NCBI GenBank assembly: GCA_946800325.1
Contig: OX326958.1
Coordinates: 29,676,914 to 29,740,913 of the forward strand
Length of the DNA: 64,000 bases
Source of the DNA: Luzula sylvatica
Lineage: Eukaryota; Streptophyta; Magnoliopsida; Poales; Juncaceae
Direction of reading: 5' to 3'
Shown: one piece after another, positions 21,301-31,982 of the stretch
Numbering within the stretch: the first letter of the stretch is position 1
Layout of the letters: every line of letters begins with the position of its first letter
Translations under genes and position numbers: made by a program
The notes under the pieces: generated by a model
The model's input: only the letters and a program-made list of their open reading frames with translations
Told to the model about the DNA's origin: nothing
Databases searched by the model: none

Positions 21301-21965
21301 AACTTCATCCTAATTAAGTCCCACTTTTGGTGCCAGATAATTTAGTAGTATTATTAAGGTTTTGGATATTTGTTAAAAAAACCTACATTATTATTGAATG
21401 CAAAAAACCTTCTATTTGATTATTTGCGTTTCAACCCCTCTGTGTATTTGATTAGTTTTTGGCATCCACATTAGTGCATTACATGAAAAGCAGTAGGTTA
21501 GTGATATCGACAGGAAATTATTTTACTTGCTACAGGAAAATTAATTTGAAATGACCAATTTACCCTTGTAAATGACTATATGTAATTTGGAAAGAATCTA
21601 AATATATGTTACAAGAGAAAATTTAGAAAGTTTTAATCATGATAATTATAAACAAAATCAATGATAATCAGAATTTGAAAACTTCCTGTTTGGTCGTAAT
21701 TCCTAACTACACTTAAAAATTATTTTTCTTCCTACCTCCATTACTTGGTTCCTCTTAGTCAAACTTCATCTTCTTCATCTTCAATAACTCAATTCAATAA
21801 CTCAAGAATCAAATTCTATTTTTTGGAAGGATTGTGTGACTTTTTATTTTGCATAAGGTACACATATTTTTATTCTATAAAATCTATTGCACTTTGAGTT
21901 ATTTTTTTTCTTGCACTCGAGAATCAAATTCTATTTTCTTGATCAATTTTTTTCTCACTAAACAG

Positions 21966-24244
21966 ATGAATTCTAATTCAATGCAACATGTTGGTGAAAG
22001 TAACACGGATGCCGAGCTTGTGTTTAGCAAATTTAGTACTCGTAACGAGTTAGTTCAAACCGTTCGAACCTTTTATGCGAAGAAAGGCTATGTTGTTGTG
22101 ATAGCTAGTTCAAAAGAAAAGTATGTGTACCTTAAATGTGATAGAGGTGGTCTTTATCGAGATACACGTGGTATTTCGTCTGCGCAACGCCAAAGAAACA
22201 CCAGCAGTCGTCTTATAAATTGCCCTTTCCAAATAAATGGGAAACAAAAGTCTGATGGTTTGTGGGTTGTTGAATTGAAAAATTGCACCCACAATCACGA
22301 GGCATCTATCGATATTTCTGGCCATCCGCTATATCGTCGATTGTCACTTGACGATATGAAAACGGTAGAGCATATGACCAACTCGGGAATCCCACCAAGA
22401 CAGATTTTGTCTTCTTTGCGTCAAAATAATCCGACTCTTCCGGCGACATCAAGAACGATTTACAATGCCAAGGCCAAAATTAGCAAAGAGAGCCTAGCAA
22501 ATCGAACAATGATTAAATCGTTGTTTGATGAGTTAGGGCAACAAGGTTTCATCTACAATTTTGAGAAAGACGAAACTGGTCGTCTTACACGTATATTTTT
22601 TTCACATCCTAAATCAGCCTTATTAACTCAAAATTTTCCGAATACCTTTCTCATGGATTGCACCTACAAAACAAACAAGTATAAGATGCCACTACTTGAT
22701 ATTGTTGGTGTGACATGCTCTAATACCACCTTTTTTTCGTGTTTCGTTTTTCTTGAAAGAGAAAATGAAGAAAATTATGTGTGGGCTTTGGAGATGTTTC
22801 GAAGAGTTTTAGGACAAGATCGACAACCATCTGTTATTGTTACGGATAGGGAACAAGCATTGATTAATGCCATACAAATTGTTTTTCCCGGTACAGCAAA
22901 TCTACTTTGTGTTTGGCATATTCAAAAAAATATACTCGCGAATTGCAAAAAATATTTTTGCACCAAAGAAGAGTGGGACAATTTCTTATCAAGTTGTAAC
23001 AGACTTATCTACTCCTCTAATGTGGATGATTATGAAAGGAATTGGCAAGACCTTGCATTAGAGTATAATGACAAACCAAAAGTTGTAGATTACATAAAAA
23101 TCAATTGGTTACCATGGAAACACATGTATGTGGATGCATGGACCAATCAGTGGCGGATCTTGACAAGATTCGTTGGGGGGGGGGGGGGGGGAAATGAAAA
23201 ATTGGTTCTGAAATTATACTATGCGATTTCTTTGGGGGGGCAAACAGTAAATTTTACGCTGTTATACTGATAAAATACACTGAATCACTAGATATATATA
23301 TTATTCGGCGAAAATTTTGGAGGGGCGACCGCCCCCCGCTGCCCTCACTAAGATCCGTCCCTGGGACCAATAATTATTTGCATTTTGGTAATCGAGCAAC
23401 ATCAAGGGTTGAAGGGGCGCATTCAAAACTGAAAAAATACTTGCACGTTTCCACGGGAAACTTGAAAGAAGTAAAGACCAAATTATGCTTGGCGGTTGAA
23501 AATCAATTCGGTGATATTAAGGTGATTTATTTTACAATTATTTACTTATAAACTTTTAACATTTTTTTGTATATGCTTAATGATTTTTTTTTCTTTTCTT
23601 GTTTTGCATTGTTTTTGCACCAGGGACGCCTTGCGAATGAGAAAATAAAAGTACCACATAATTGCAATATTCCTGTTTTCAGAAATCTTATATCTCATGT
23701 GTCACTCTTTGCTTTAAGTAAGTTATACAAGCAATATGAGAAAGTTAAAAAGGGAGACTTACATCCAATTTGCACCGGCCAATTTATGTCTACAATGGGT
23801 CTTCCATGTGGTCATCAAATGAGTAACTGTAGAGATTTTGTGATTTCGCTTGATCAAGTACATGCCAATTGGAGGATCGACAATCGAGAATTGATTACTC
23901 CAAACACATCAAATGATGCAGGTGGTGGAATTGTTGAGATGCTTGATGATTTTCTCACGAAGTACCAAGAGTGGCCTCTTAACCAAAGAGATACGGCAGA
24001 CGAAAGAATTGCCGAGCTCATTAATCAATCTGACGTGGTGTTCGAACCAGTCTCGAGGCCTCACAAGGGGCGCACCAAAGGGTCAAACAAGAGAAAAGCT
24101 TCGAGTTCTACCAGACGAGATCCGTCGCAATTCGAAATTGTCGAAGCAACTTTACAATGCACTCCTAGCCAAGCTACTATTCCAAATAATTCTCCTAGTT
24201 TTATTGATTTAAATAGTGGTCATGACTTTGATTTTTTTATGTAA
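21966..24244 (+). pseudogene. MULE transposase (FAR1-related), disrupted
   Basis: Coding parts 21966-23147, 23364-23521 and 23624-24244 with an intron 23522-23623. The start at 21966 (MNSNSMQHVGES) follows a splice-acceptor-like AACAG; an in-frame ATG at 21849 would add 39 unlikely residues. Order: FAR1-type N-terminal zinc-binding region (LKCDRGGLYRD..., CPFQING, HNHEA), MULE transposase core with MDCTYKTN, VTDREQALI and WHIQKNIL (the DDE region), then a SWIM finger CTGQFMSTMGLPCGHQ and a basic C-terminus (HKGRTKGSNKRKASS). Apart from a 216-bp hAT MITE between WTN and NYLHFGN, both sides are in frame. Family role: cut-and-paste transposition; domesticated relatives are FHY3/FAR1. Confidence 0.9.
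23148..23363. mobile_element. hAT MITE, 216 bp
   Basis: TIRs CAGTGGCGGATCTTG and CAGGGACGGATCTTA (complement of the right end), with 8-bp target duplication GGACCAAT (23140-23147, 23364-23371). Contains an unusual run of about 18 G near 23173. It interrupts the MULE transposase coding sequence. Confidence 0.92.
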
Positions 24245-24836
24245 CTGCAATATTTTTTGTAGGTCACTGAACAATTGAGTTTATTAAGTATTTTCAGATT
24301 GTAATTTTCAAATAATGTTTTCCAATCATTTTACAGAATATACAAATTAGTTTATGCCCGATTATATATTTTCAGATTATGTTTTCAATAAAAAAAAATT
24401 ATTATTTTTTTCAACAAATATTTATGTGATTTAATAATTTAATTTATGAATCATATTAAGTATGTTCTTTTAATTTTATCACTAACAATTTATATCATCA
24501 TGGTACTTTTACTAATTAATGACAATATTTTTTTCTCATTTTTAATCTTATTTACTTTCTAGTGTTATAAATCATGGTTGATACAATTCAATGCCACGAG
24601 TTTAGATAAAATAAAATCACAACATTCCAATAATACATCATTTAAATCTTCACTTGACACATAATATTTCACTTTCCAAATAACATACAATCATTAAATA
24701 AGGGTAAATCGGTCATTTGAAATTAATTTTCCTGTAGCAAGTAAAACTATTTCCTGTCGATATCACTATCCAAAGCAGTATTGTGCTTTTGTATGACAAT
24801 GTTCATTGCGCCATATCCAGTTTTGAAAAGGTAATA

Positions 24837-25640
24837 TCATAAGTAAAGTGCAGCTTTTGCCATATATTTTGAAGAAAACTTGAATAATTATAGCCCAAAG
24901 TTTTGTTGATGTAATGATCGTCAATTGTTTTGGTTAATATGCTAATTAGATTGCTATACTAGATAATGATGACTTAATATCTTTTAAATCTACAAAGAAT
25001 TAAATCTTTCTTAATTTATGGTATTTTGTATGGATTATTAGTAAGGGGATTGGGGATGGTATGTGATTTTTGGTACGAGTCCAATATGAGGACCAAGACA
25101 CTAATTAGTTTATGGTGTTTGCTGTGAACAATGTAAATCCGGATAAATTCAAATATTATCGACTTCTAAAAAAACTATGTAATGAATGAATACAAACCAA
25201 TCAATTGATGAGTGAGTTCATCTCTTGACTCACATTCGGGTTAACCTATGCAAGGTCATGGTTGTGTAAGCCAGAATTTTGATTTTGGGACTTACAAGTT
25301 AGGTCTTTTAAATAGTTCATTTTATTACAACATTTTTGTATCAAAATGCAACAGAGTTGATCATATTTCAAATAGTTCATTTTATTACAACATTTTTGTA
25401 TCAAATGCAACATGATCATATTTTCTGATTTTTCAATGTTCTATTTTCAATGTCATCTTATACTTGCGGTGCTTGCCAAAGTAATTATATAGTCCAATAT
25501 TTGATGTTGATTTTATCAAAATGATAAAATAATCAAAAATATCTTTAGGACAACATATTATGTAAACCAATTTAAATATTTTCTTATTTTGTATAAAATA
25601 TACTTACATTTTTATTTAATACAAGCAGAATAAAATAATA
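24837..25640. other. AT-rich region up to the Helitron terminus
   Basis: No gene recognised. A roughly 60-bp direct duplication (ATTTCAAATAGTTCATTTTATTACAACATTTTTGTATCAAA...) lies at about 25308-25430. Confidence 0.5.
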
Positions 25641-25647
25641 TTAATAC

Positions 25648-25677
25648 ATCCGCAGCGTAGCGCGGGTATTTTCCTAG
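25648..25677 (+). mobile_element. Helitron 3' terminus
   Basis: A GC-rich hairpin CCGCAGCGTAGCGCGG followed by TATTTTC and CTAG at 25674-25677, next base T: the standard Helitron 3' end. The matching 5' TC end was not found. If it lies upstream of 18.8 kb, the broken gene at 19284-24836 would be Helitron-borne. Confidence 0.65.
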
Positions 25678-26188
25678 TTATTAAATAAAAGGGGGGACCA
25701 GACCTGTGCTCTTGGCGAGAGAGAGCCTCGAATTGCTTTTGGCACGTGGAATTAGTAGAGAGGAATCGGATTACGAACTGGAGGAGAAAAAAATTCTGAA
25801 ATTAGTAATTTCGCGGTTTGTTTGGACGTCTAAATTATAAGATACTGAAAAATATAATTATTTGTTTGATTGTTTAGAAATTTTGGAATTTTGTTATTGA
25901 AAAAGTAAAAATAATGTTTAATTAAAATTAGTAAAAAAAAACGATACCGGTTGAACTGCTATTTTTTTAAAATAAAACTCAGTTAACATATTATAGAATT
26001 TAAAAGTTTATGATATCATTCTTTTATTATCTTTCCAATTTATTTTGAAAATTTTCCTTTACTGAAAAACATCCAAATATCCAATGCTATTGAGATTCTG
26101 AATGCAATCTCGAAGTGATTGCAGTATATACAATTCATAAATTTTCAAAGAAATTTCCAAACAAATATACTTCGAAGCAATTTTAGAA

Positions 26189-26329
26189 GGGTAGTGATAT
26201 TGACAGGAAATAATATTACTTGGAACAGGAAAATAAAACTTGATATGGTAATTTTTACTTTCAATTCTTGTCAAATTTGAATGAAATTCATGTATGTAAT
26301 AATTATTTTTCCTGTCAATATCACTATCC
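26189..26329. mobile_element. MULE-type MITE, copy 1 (141 bp)
   Basis: Ends GGGTAGTGATATTGACAGG and, complement, GGATAGTGATATTGACAGG, matching the TIR of the MULE at 21496 at all but about two positions. Flanks share TTTTAGAA (26181-26188, 26330-26337). The body includes TTGGAACAGGAAAAT and CTTTCAATTCTTGTCAAATT, shared with copy 2. Confidence 0.88.
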
Positions 26330-26445
26330 TTTTAGAAATCAAACCGAACCCTACATAATTATCTAAATATAATATACATAATTAATATAAATTTACAATT
26401 TACAATATTAGAAATCAAACCAAGCATTACGTAACAACATATAAA

Positions 26446-26598
26446 CTAAATCCTAAAGTTCTCAAAGCCCGAAGTTGAACGAGTATCCACAAAGTCTTCT
26501 GTAACCATATTTGCATCGAATTTCACTGCGGCTTTTCCAGTTCGTATACCAGTTCGACACGAAGCATCCCCAGCCCGTTCTTTTGCCCCCATTAATTA
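26446..26598 (-). pseudogene. C-terminal coding fragment, family not recognised
   Basis: On the minus strand an open, codon-like frame reads AKERAGDASCRTGIRTGKAA, VKFDANMVTEDFVDTR and SGFENFRI then TAG (26446-26448). The composition is protein-like in an otherwise AT-rich spacer. No upstream exons were found, so this is a gene fragment or the last exon of a poorly visible gene. MITE copy 1 lies just past its stop. Confidence 0.4.
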
Positions 26599-26850
26599 AA
26601 TTAATGTTGTGCAACCCACACCAATTAACCCCCACACTACACGCACTCTAAAAATGAATAAGTATTTTCCTAATTTGCTTCTTTTCTCAATTAATTGTGA
26701 TTAATTACATTCCTTTTGAATCGTTGCGGGAAGATTCCGGGGTGCTAATAGCGGGATGCCTATTACCACTGTTAATTAAATATCCTGATTTTTGTAGCAA
26801 GTTAGTCAATGGATAAAGCATGAAATTCACAAATTATCTTCTGAAAACAG
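26599..26850. other. Spacer
   Basis: AT-rich sequence; possible upstream intron of the minus-strand fragment. Nothing else recognised. Confidence 0.3.
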
Positions 26851-26854
26851 AAAA

Positions 26855-27030
26855 AATCCAACTATATAGATCCTAGATCATCTAAAAAGTCCAACTATAT
26901 AGATCCTAGATCATCTAAAAAATCCAACTATATAGATCCCAGATCATATAAGAAATCCAACTATATAGATCCTAGAACATCATCTAAAAAAATCCAACTA
27001 TATAGATCCTAGATCATCAAAAAAAATCAC
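26855..27030. repeat. 33-34 bp minisatellite, five copies
   Basis: ATCCAACTATATAGATCCTA followed by GATCATCTAAAAA is repeated five times with minor changes and one short extension (AGAACATCATC). Direct, without unique spacers. Confidence 0.9.
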
Positions 27031-27317
27031 CATTACTGTCCAAAAAATCAAGAAGAAATCCAAACGATTACAGAGTAAAGAATGCAACAATAATGAAAAT
27101 TACAAACAGAAAACTGCAGAAATTTTCCAAATTAAACCAGCTGAAATTTACAAAATAATCCTTAATATTGATGAAATATTAAAAAAAAACCCAGATATTG
27201 TTAAAAATTACAAACCCAAAACTGCCCAGCAAAGTCTAAAACGAAATCAATAACAAATCAGAGAAATACCAATTATCCTCGTCAATTTAGCAAAAGAGAC
27301 CTAGCAAATATGATAAA

Positions 27318-27456
27318 GATAGTGATATTGACAGGAAAAATAATTATTATGTACAGGAATTTCAATCAAATTTGACAAGAATTGAAAGTAAAATTATCAT
27401 ATCAAGTCTGATTTTCCTGTTCCAAATAATATTATTTCCTGTTAATATCACTACTC
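27318..27456. mobile_element. MULE-type MITE, copy 2 (139 bp), inverted relative to copy 1
   Basis: Ends GATAGTGATATTGACAGG and, complement, GAGTAGTGATATTAACAGG. Perfect 9-bp target duplication TATGATAAA (27309-27317, 27457-27465). Its complement aligns with copy 1 over the whole length. Confidence 0.9.
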
Positions 27457-27465
27457 TATGATAAA

Positions 27466-28255
27466 TAACCCAAAAGAATCCACGGAATACTATTCTCACA
27501 AAAAAGAAAAAGAAAAAAGAAGGGGGTTGAATGGAGGAAAACAAGGCAAGAGAGACAAATATGCACAATAACTTAATAAGGCAAGAGAGAGGCATAATAT
27601 GGAGGGGTTGAATTGAGCGTTAATTTGATGAACAATTATTTCTCATATCTTCTAGTTCTCTCACATTTCTCGACCTTAGTGGTACAAAATTTGGTGAACA
27701 AATATCAAAAAAGTGAATTTAGAAGAATTCCGCGCCAGAAAATTCTACGCCACGCACCAAAAGAATATGTGCCGTCGCTGCCGCCATGCACTAGAGAAAT
27801 CCGTCTTCAGCATGCAAGGTCTCACCGTCACTGCCGCATCTCATAGCCTCGTCGATTGGGTGCTCCTGCACGCACGGAGTAGGGTCGCTATTCGATGTGG
27901 CATGTGGGTCATGCACGCATGGCAATGAAGTCTCCACTCTTTCTCTTCTTTCTCTTGCAAGATTTGTTCATGGTTAGTGAAACGTAATTATCAGTTTGCA
28001 AACATACTATTGTGATTACATAATTTTTCTAAACAAGTATGTTAGTCTCTATAAACATCATATGTACTATTAGGAATTATTTTTAAAATGACATCTTATT
28101 TGATTCATAGTTATTCTATTAAAGTCGCGTACTTTGATGATGTGATCGAGATTGACATTCATGATTTATTTTTTTATAAATAAAATAAAAATCAAATACG
28201 ATTAATCATAATAACGATAAGAAATTTTGTTGAATAAACAACTTTACATTACTTA
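27466..28255. other. Spacer with a short GC-rich block
   Basis: About 27690-27930 is GC-richer and open on the plus strand for roughly 70 codons (RRCRHALEKSVFSMQGL...), but no family or splice structure is recognised. The rest is AT-rich. Confidence 0.35.
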
Positions 28256-28263
28256 GTCATATG

Positions 28264-28796
28264 CAATGTTACAGAAATCGTTAGGCGCTAGTCGGGCGGA
28301 TGGGCACCGCCTAGCGCCTAGAGGGATTAATCGGGGATTAATCGGGGATTAATCGGATCTAGGCGGATTTGTAATTTTACATAGTTTTTGTCATTTTTTT
28401 AATTTTTATATATTATAATTTGTGATATAATTTTTTATACTAAAAATAAAGTATATTGATTTATTTAAAACAACGTCCAAACAAATCATAACATGAAATC
28501 TACATATTAATTTATTTAAAACAACGTCCAAACAAATCATAACATGAAATCTACATATTAATTTATTTAAAACCAATGTTCCAGAAATCGCTCGGCGCTC
28601 GCTGGTCAGCAGACGACCATCAAGCGCCAAGGATGATTAATCGGGATTAATCGGGAATCTCGGCGGATTTTTATTTTTTTATATTTAATATTTAAATTAA
28701 TTAAACAAAATTACAAATCACAGTTTTTTTAATAAATTTTCAATAATTTAAGTAACAAAATACACTACGTCACTAAACTAACATAAACTCAAATAA

Positions 28797-28867
<71 letters not shown>

Positions 28868-29424
28868 AAATTTAGTCCAAATATATTTTTTTGAATAGTA
28901 TCCGACAAACGATCGTTTTCATTATTGATGTCTAATTTTTTTGATGTCAATGAAAATTCATTGGCAATCCATAACAAAAACGATCATTATTTTGAATAGT
29001 ATCCCACAACCTCTCATAATATATGATTTTTTGTGCTTCACATTCAACCAACTAGACTATGGACCCGTTGGCAATTCAAAAAAAAAATTTAAAAAAAAAA
29101 AAAAAAAAAATTGCAAAAAAAAAAAAAAAAAAAAAAACTGTACACATCTAAAAATCGGCTCGGCGGTGGCTTGGCGGACCTTTGGCGGCCGCTTGGCGGA
29201 AATCCGCCAAGCACAAAACGCCAAGAGTTTATCTCGACGGCGGACCCTCGACTACCGATTAGTCGGTGATTAATCGGCCGCCAAGGCCGATTTCCAGAAC
29301 ATTGTTTAAAACAACGTCCAAACAAATTATAACATGAAATCTACAAAATAACATTAATACAAATTCAAATAAATCACAAAATAAAATTACTAAAAATAGA
29401 AATAAGAAAGGAAATGAGTTGTGG

Positions 29425-29464
<40 letters not shown>

Positions 29465-29619
29465 GCCTGGGCGGACCCAGGCGGAATTATGCGGGCCTAG
29501 GCGCTATTTAGGCGGACCTAGACGGAATTCCGCCTAGACAGGAACGCCTAGGCTAAACGTGGGCGTTTTCCCAACGCCTAGCGCCTAGGCGGCCGCCTAG
29601 ACCGATTTTTACAACATTG
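28264..29619. mobile_element. GC-rich hAT-like element (outer copy)
   Basis: Ends CAATGTTACAGAAATCG and, complement, CAATGTTGTAAAAATCGG. Perfect 8-bp target duplication GTCATATG (28256-28263, 29620-29627). The ends carry GC-rich palindromic GGCGCTAG / CGCCTAGGCGGCCGCCTAGG sequence and tandem GGGATTAATC units. No transposase. It contains a second member of the same family. Confidence 0.9.
28574..29304. mobile_element. GC-rich hAT-like element (inner, self-nested copy)
   Basis: Ends CAATGTTCCAGAAATCG and, complement, CAATGTTCTGGAAATCGG, with 8-bp target duplication TTTAAAAC (28566-28573, 29305-29312). Contains an (AT)n tract at 28799-28862 and A-runs at 29088-29136. The target lies in a duplicated ACAACGTCCAAACAAATCATAACATGAAATCTAC-type segment of the outer copy. 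Confidence 0.9.
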
Positions 29620-29627
29620 GTCATATG

Positions 29628-30400
29628 TAACCATTATATAAGCCCAAGACATATCACCTTCAAAACTTAGCCCCCCTCTTATATCCGTCGTTATAATGTT
29701 GGATTTTTGAAATATCTACATAAAATAGATATTGATTTATATATAGTATTACTGGTACAGTACAACCAAATTTTAAAAAATACTTGAGACGCGTGTCCTG
29801 CTTGCTCACAGTAATCTGTTACAAGGATATGAATACGAGATCAGATACGATACATATACGATGATACATCGATACAACAATTTTTAAAAAAATCACGAAT
29901 ATTGATACGACTATATAATTATTATTTTAATATATTTATATTATATAACTAATAAATTAATAATCAATCAAATAATAAATTAATAATATTTTTAAATTAA
30001 ATATTATGACAATCAATAAGATCAACCAAACAATATAAGTATAATAAAAATATCCTAAACTTATTCTAAAAGTATCCTATAATTAATTTAGAAATATCCT
30101 AAAAATATTTTAGAAGAGTCATATATATAATTTTTTAAAAATATTATGAATCGAAATATATAATAGAACGAAATATCTTAAATAGAATATCATAGTCGTA
30201 TCATGAAAATATACAACCATATTCTGCCATATTCGGAAAAAAAAAAATTGAATACTTCACGTGACGTATCCGATATGTATCTGAACCATATCGCAACCTT
30301 ATCGTATCAAGAGGATACTTTTGTAATTTTGAAGTATCACGTAACCGGCAATAACGAAATCATTGAACTTCAATATACCTTGTATATATAAATATATGTG
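29628..30400. other. AT-rich spacer, possible decayed inverted-repeat element
   Basis: GATACGATACATATACGATG-like sequence near 29840-29890 and TATCCGATATGTATC / CTTATCGTATCAAGAGGATAC near 30270-30320 look partly inverted, hinting at an old TIR element. Ends and target duplication were not resolved. Confidence 0.3.
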
Positions 30401-30404
30401 ATCT

Positions 30405-30545
30405 TGGACTACTGTTAGTTCTTGGCAAAGAGATCACGTGAATATGTTGGCATTTATGGTAGAATTAGTTGGATGGGTATACGAAGTTTATAATGTTGTA
30501 CTCTCTTTTCTGCTTCTGCCATCATGATTGTTTACTGTGCAATTA
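30405..30545 (+). pseudogene. Decayed fragment of ATXR4-like exon 6
   Basis: GTTAGTTCTTGGCAAAGA, GTGAATATGTTGGCA, GTAGAATTAGTTGGATGGG and CTTCTGCCATCATGATTG follow the same order as intron 5/exon 6 of the ATXR4-like gene (871-1022), with an internal deletion and frameshifts. The upstream intron border (GATCTT...ACT.TGTTAG) is also similar, so it is a genomic and not a retroposed copy. Confidence 0.65.
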
Positions 30546-30779
30546 GTTGGACGGGCCAGTAAAGTTTCCATCATTCCTTTTTGTGGGCTCTTTCTATGAT
30601 CAGCATGGTTTGGGTAAAATTTTCAATCAGCCTGTTACCCTGTAAATTTAATTGAGAGAAAATAAACAAAGTAATATCACTTAAGTAAGAACTCTAAACT
30701 AAACACAATATTTAGTTGTTTTATAATCACATCTCCATTGGTCCATAAACAGGTGGGGTCATTTAAAAATATCATGTAA
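30546..30779. other. Spacer downstream of the exon 6 fragment
   Basis: A second partial echo (GTGCAATTAGTTGGACGGGC) near 30537-30560, then AT-rich sequence. No gene. Confidence 0.35.
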
Positions 30780-31637
30780 TGGAAATTTTTTGTCTATGGA
30801 CAAAGTAAATTTGATATTACATACAAGAGACACATAAGTTTGGTAATTTGAGAAATGTCATTCTCGATTTTTAAAAAATTAAGAATTTGTATGATTTAAT
30901 TTTTTTTGTATACTTCACCTCATATTGCATTATTGTATGTAACCAACATTTATATTATTTATAAAAAATTAAAATAAATATTATATTTCATTATTAAATT
31001 TTAGAAAATTATATTTTCTTTAAAAATAAATGTGTGCCTAAAATATTCATATTTTATAAAATGATATATCTAATAGTACTTTATTTCACAAATTAATAAT
31101 TATTATGATTTAAAATTGCAAATGATTTAAAATATAATTTACTTTTACAAATTTTCCAAAAATGAAAAAATATTACAAAGTATTTTAAATAATAATTATA
31201 TTTGAGAAAAATTAAGACATTTTGTAAATAAAATATTATAAAAATTGTAATATAATTTTTGAAAGTAACACAATGAGAATATAATCTTATACTTAAATGT
31301 AATGATTTTTTGTACAAAATATTTTTGAAATATGATTTTTATTTGCGAAATAAAAAATGATTAGATATATCATTTTATAAAATATGAATATTTGTAATAG
31401 ACACACATTAATATTTTTTACTAAAATTTAATAATAAAATATAATATTTATTTTGATTTTTATTAATAATATAAATATTAGATACATACAATGGTCAAAT
31501 ATGGAATGAAATATTAAGAAAAAATAAATCATACAAACTCTCAATTTTGTCAAAAGTCGAAAATGTTATTTTTGAACTTGCCAAATTTTCGTGTCTATTG
31601 TGAATAATATCAAATTTACTTTGCAAAATTTTCCCTA
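30780..31637. mobile_element. Fold-back (long-TIR) element, about 860 bp
   Basis: Two arms of about 300 bases in inverted orientation: CAAAGTAAATTTGATATTA at 30803 and its complement near 31615; TTTGTATGATTTA at 30890 and its complement near 31531; ATTTTATAAAATGATATATC at 31051 and its complement near 31375. The centre is short. Arms are diverged, with indels. A MULE-like fold-back is the likeliest class, but target repeats are unclear (TATCAT on both sides). Confidence 0.6.
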
Positions 31638-31982
31638 TCATAATTCATGTCTGACAATGAGAATGACCAATGAGTCAATGACCAACTCACTAGAACTCAT
31701 TAATTTGCCACTCAAAAAAAAAGTGGAAATGATGCATGTATCCGTTCCATGCACACATTTTAAATCGAAACTAGACACAAATCTCATCGTGACAGAAATT
31801 ATCATAGTCAATAATACTAATTAGATATATTAATCTCGTCATAGCATAAATTAAAATGAGAAATAATTTCAATTCCATATATCATCTGTAACGACAATCG
31901 AAGTTAAATAGTGCAACAAATCATCGTATTAGCCAACAATCACATCAATAGTAAAAGAAGAAACAATTTTAACATAACTTAA

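Larger units (their letters stand above)
21496..24771 (+). mobile_element. MULE with FAR1/Jittery-like transposase gene
   Basis: Ends GGTTAGTGATATCGACAGG and, complement of the right end, GGATAGTGATATCGACAGG, with near-identical TIRs of about 75 bases (both include TTACTTGCTACAGGAAAATT). A perfect 9-bp target duplication AAAGCAGTA flanks it (21487-21495, 24772-24780), the Mutator superfamily length. It encodes a two-exon transposase, now interrupted by a hAT MITE. Two 140-bp MITEs downstream (26189, 27318) share its terminal sequence. Confidence 0.93.
19284..24836 (+). pseudogene. Unrecognised multi-exon gene, broken
   Basis: Exon-like blocks with splice sites: 19284-19370 (MEGFMDSIKSIDEESSLYIS..., donor AAG|GTATTT); 19530-19579 (KIIKMKDPAHAR then an in-frame TGA); about 19685-19740 (MYIESIEYSKPLDKAKIYK); about 19823-19951 (FTPNHCARSDTNYDG..., HKVLDDINYEHMPYN); and about 21457-21495 joined across a MULE to 24781-24836 (FLASTLVHYMKSS then IVLLYDNVHCAISSFEK, donor GTAATA). 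The last exon is split by the 21496-24771 MULE at its 9-bp target site. The in-frame stop and the insertion make it non-functional. Protein family not recognised. It may have been carried by the Helitron whose 3' end is at 25677. Confidence 0.45.

Noticed and set aside
26855..27030. CRISPR-like array
   Set aside because: Direct 33-bp repeats without unique spacers in a plant genome; it is a minisatellite.
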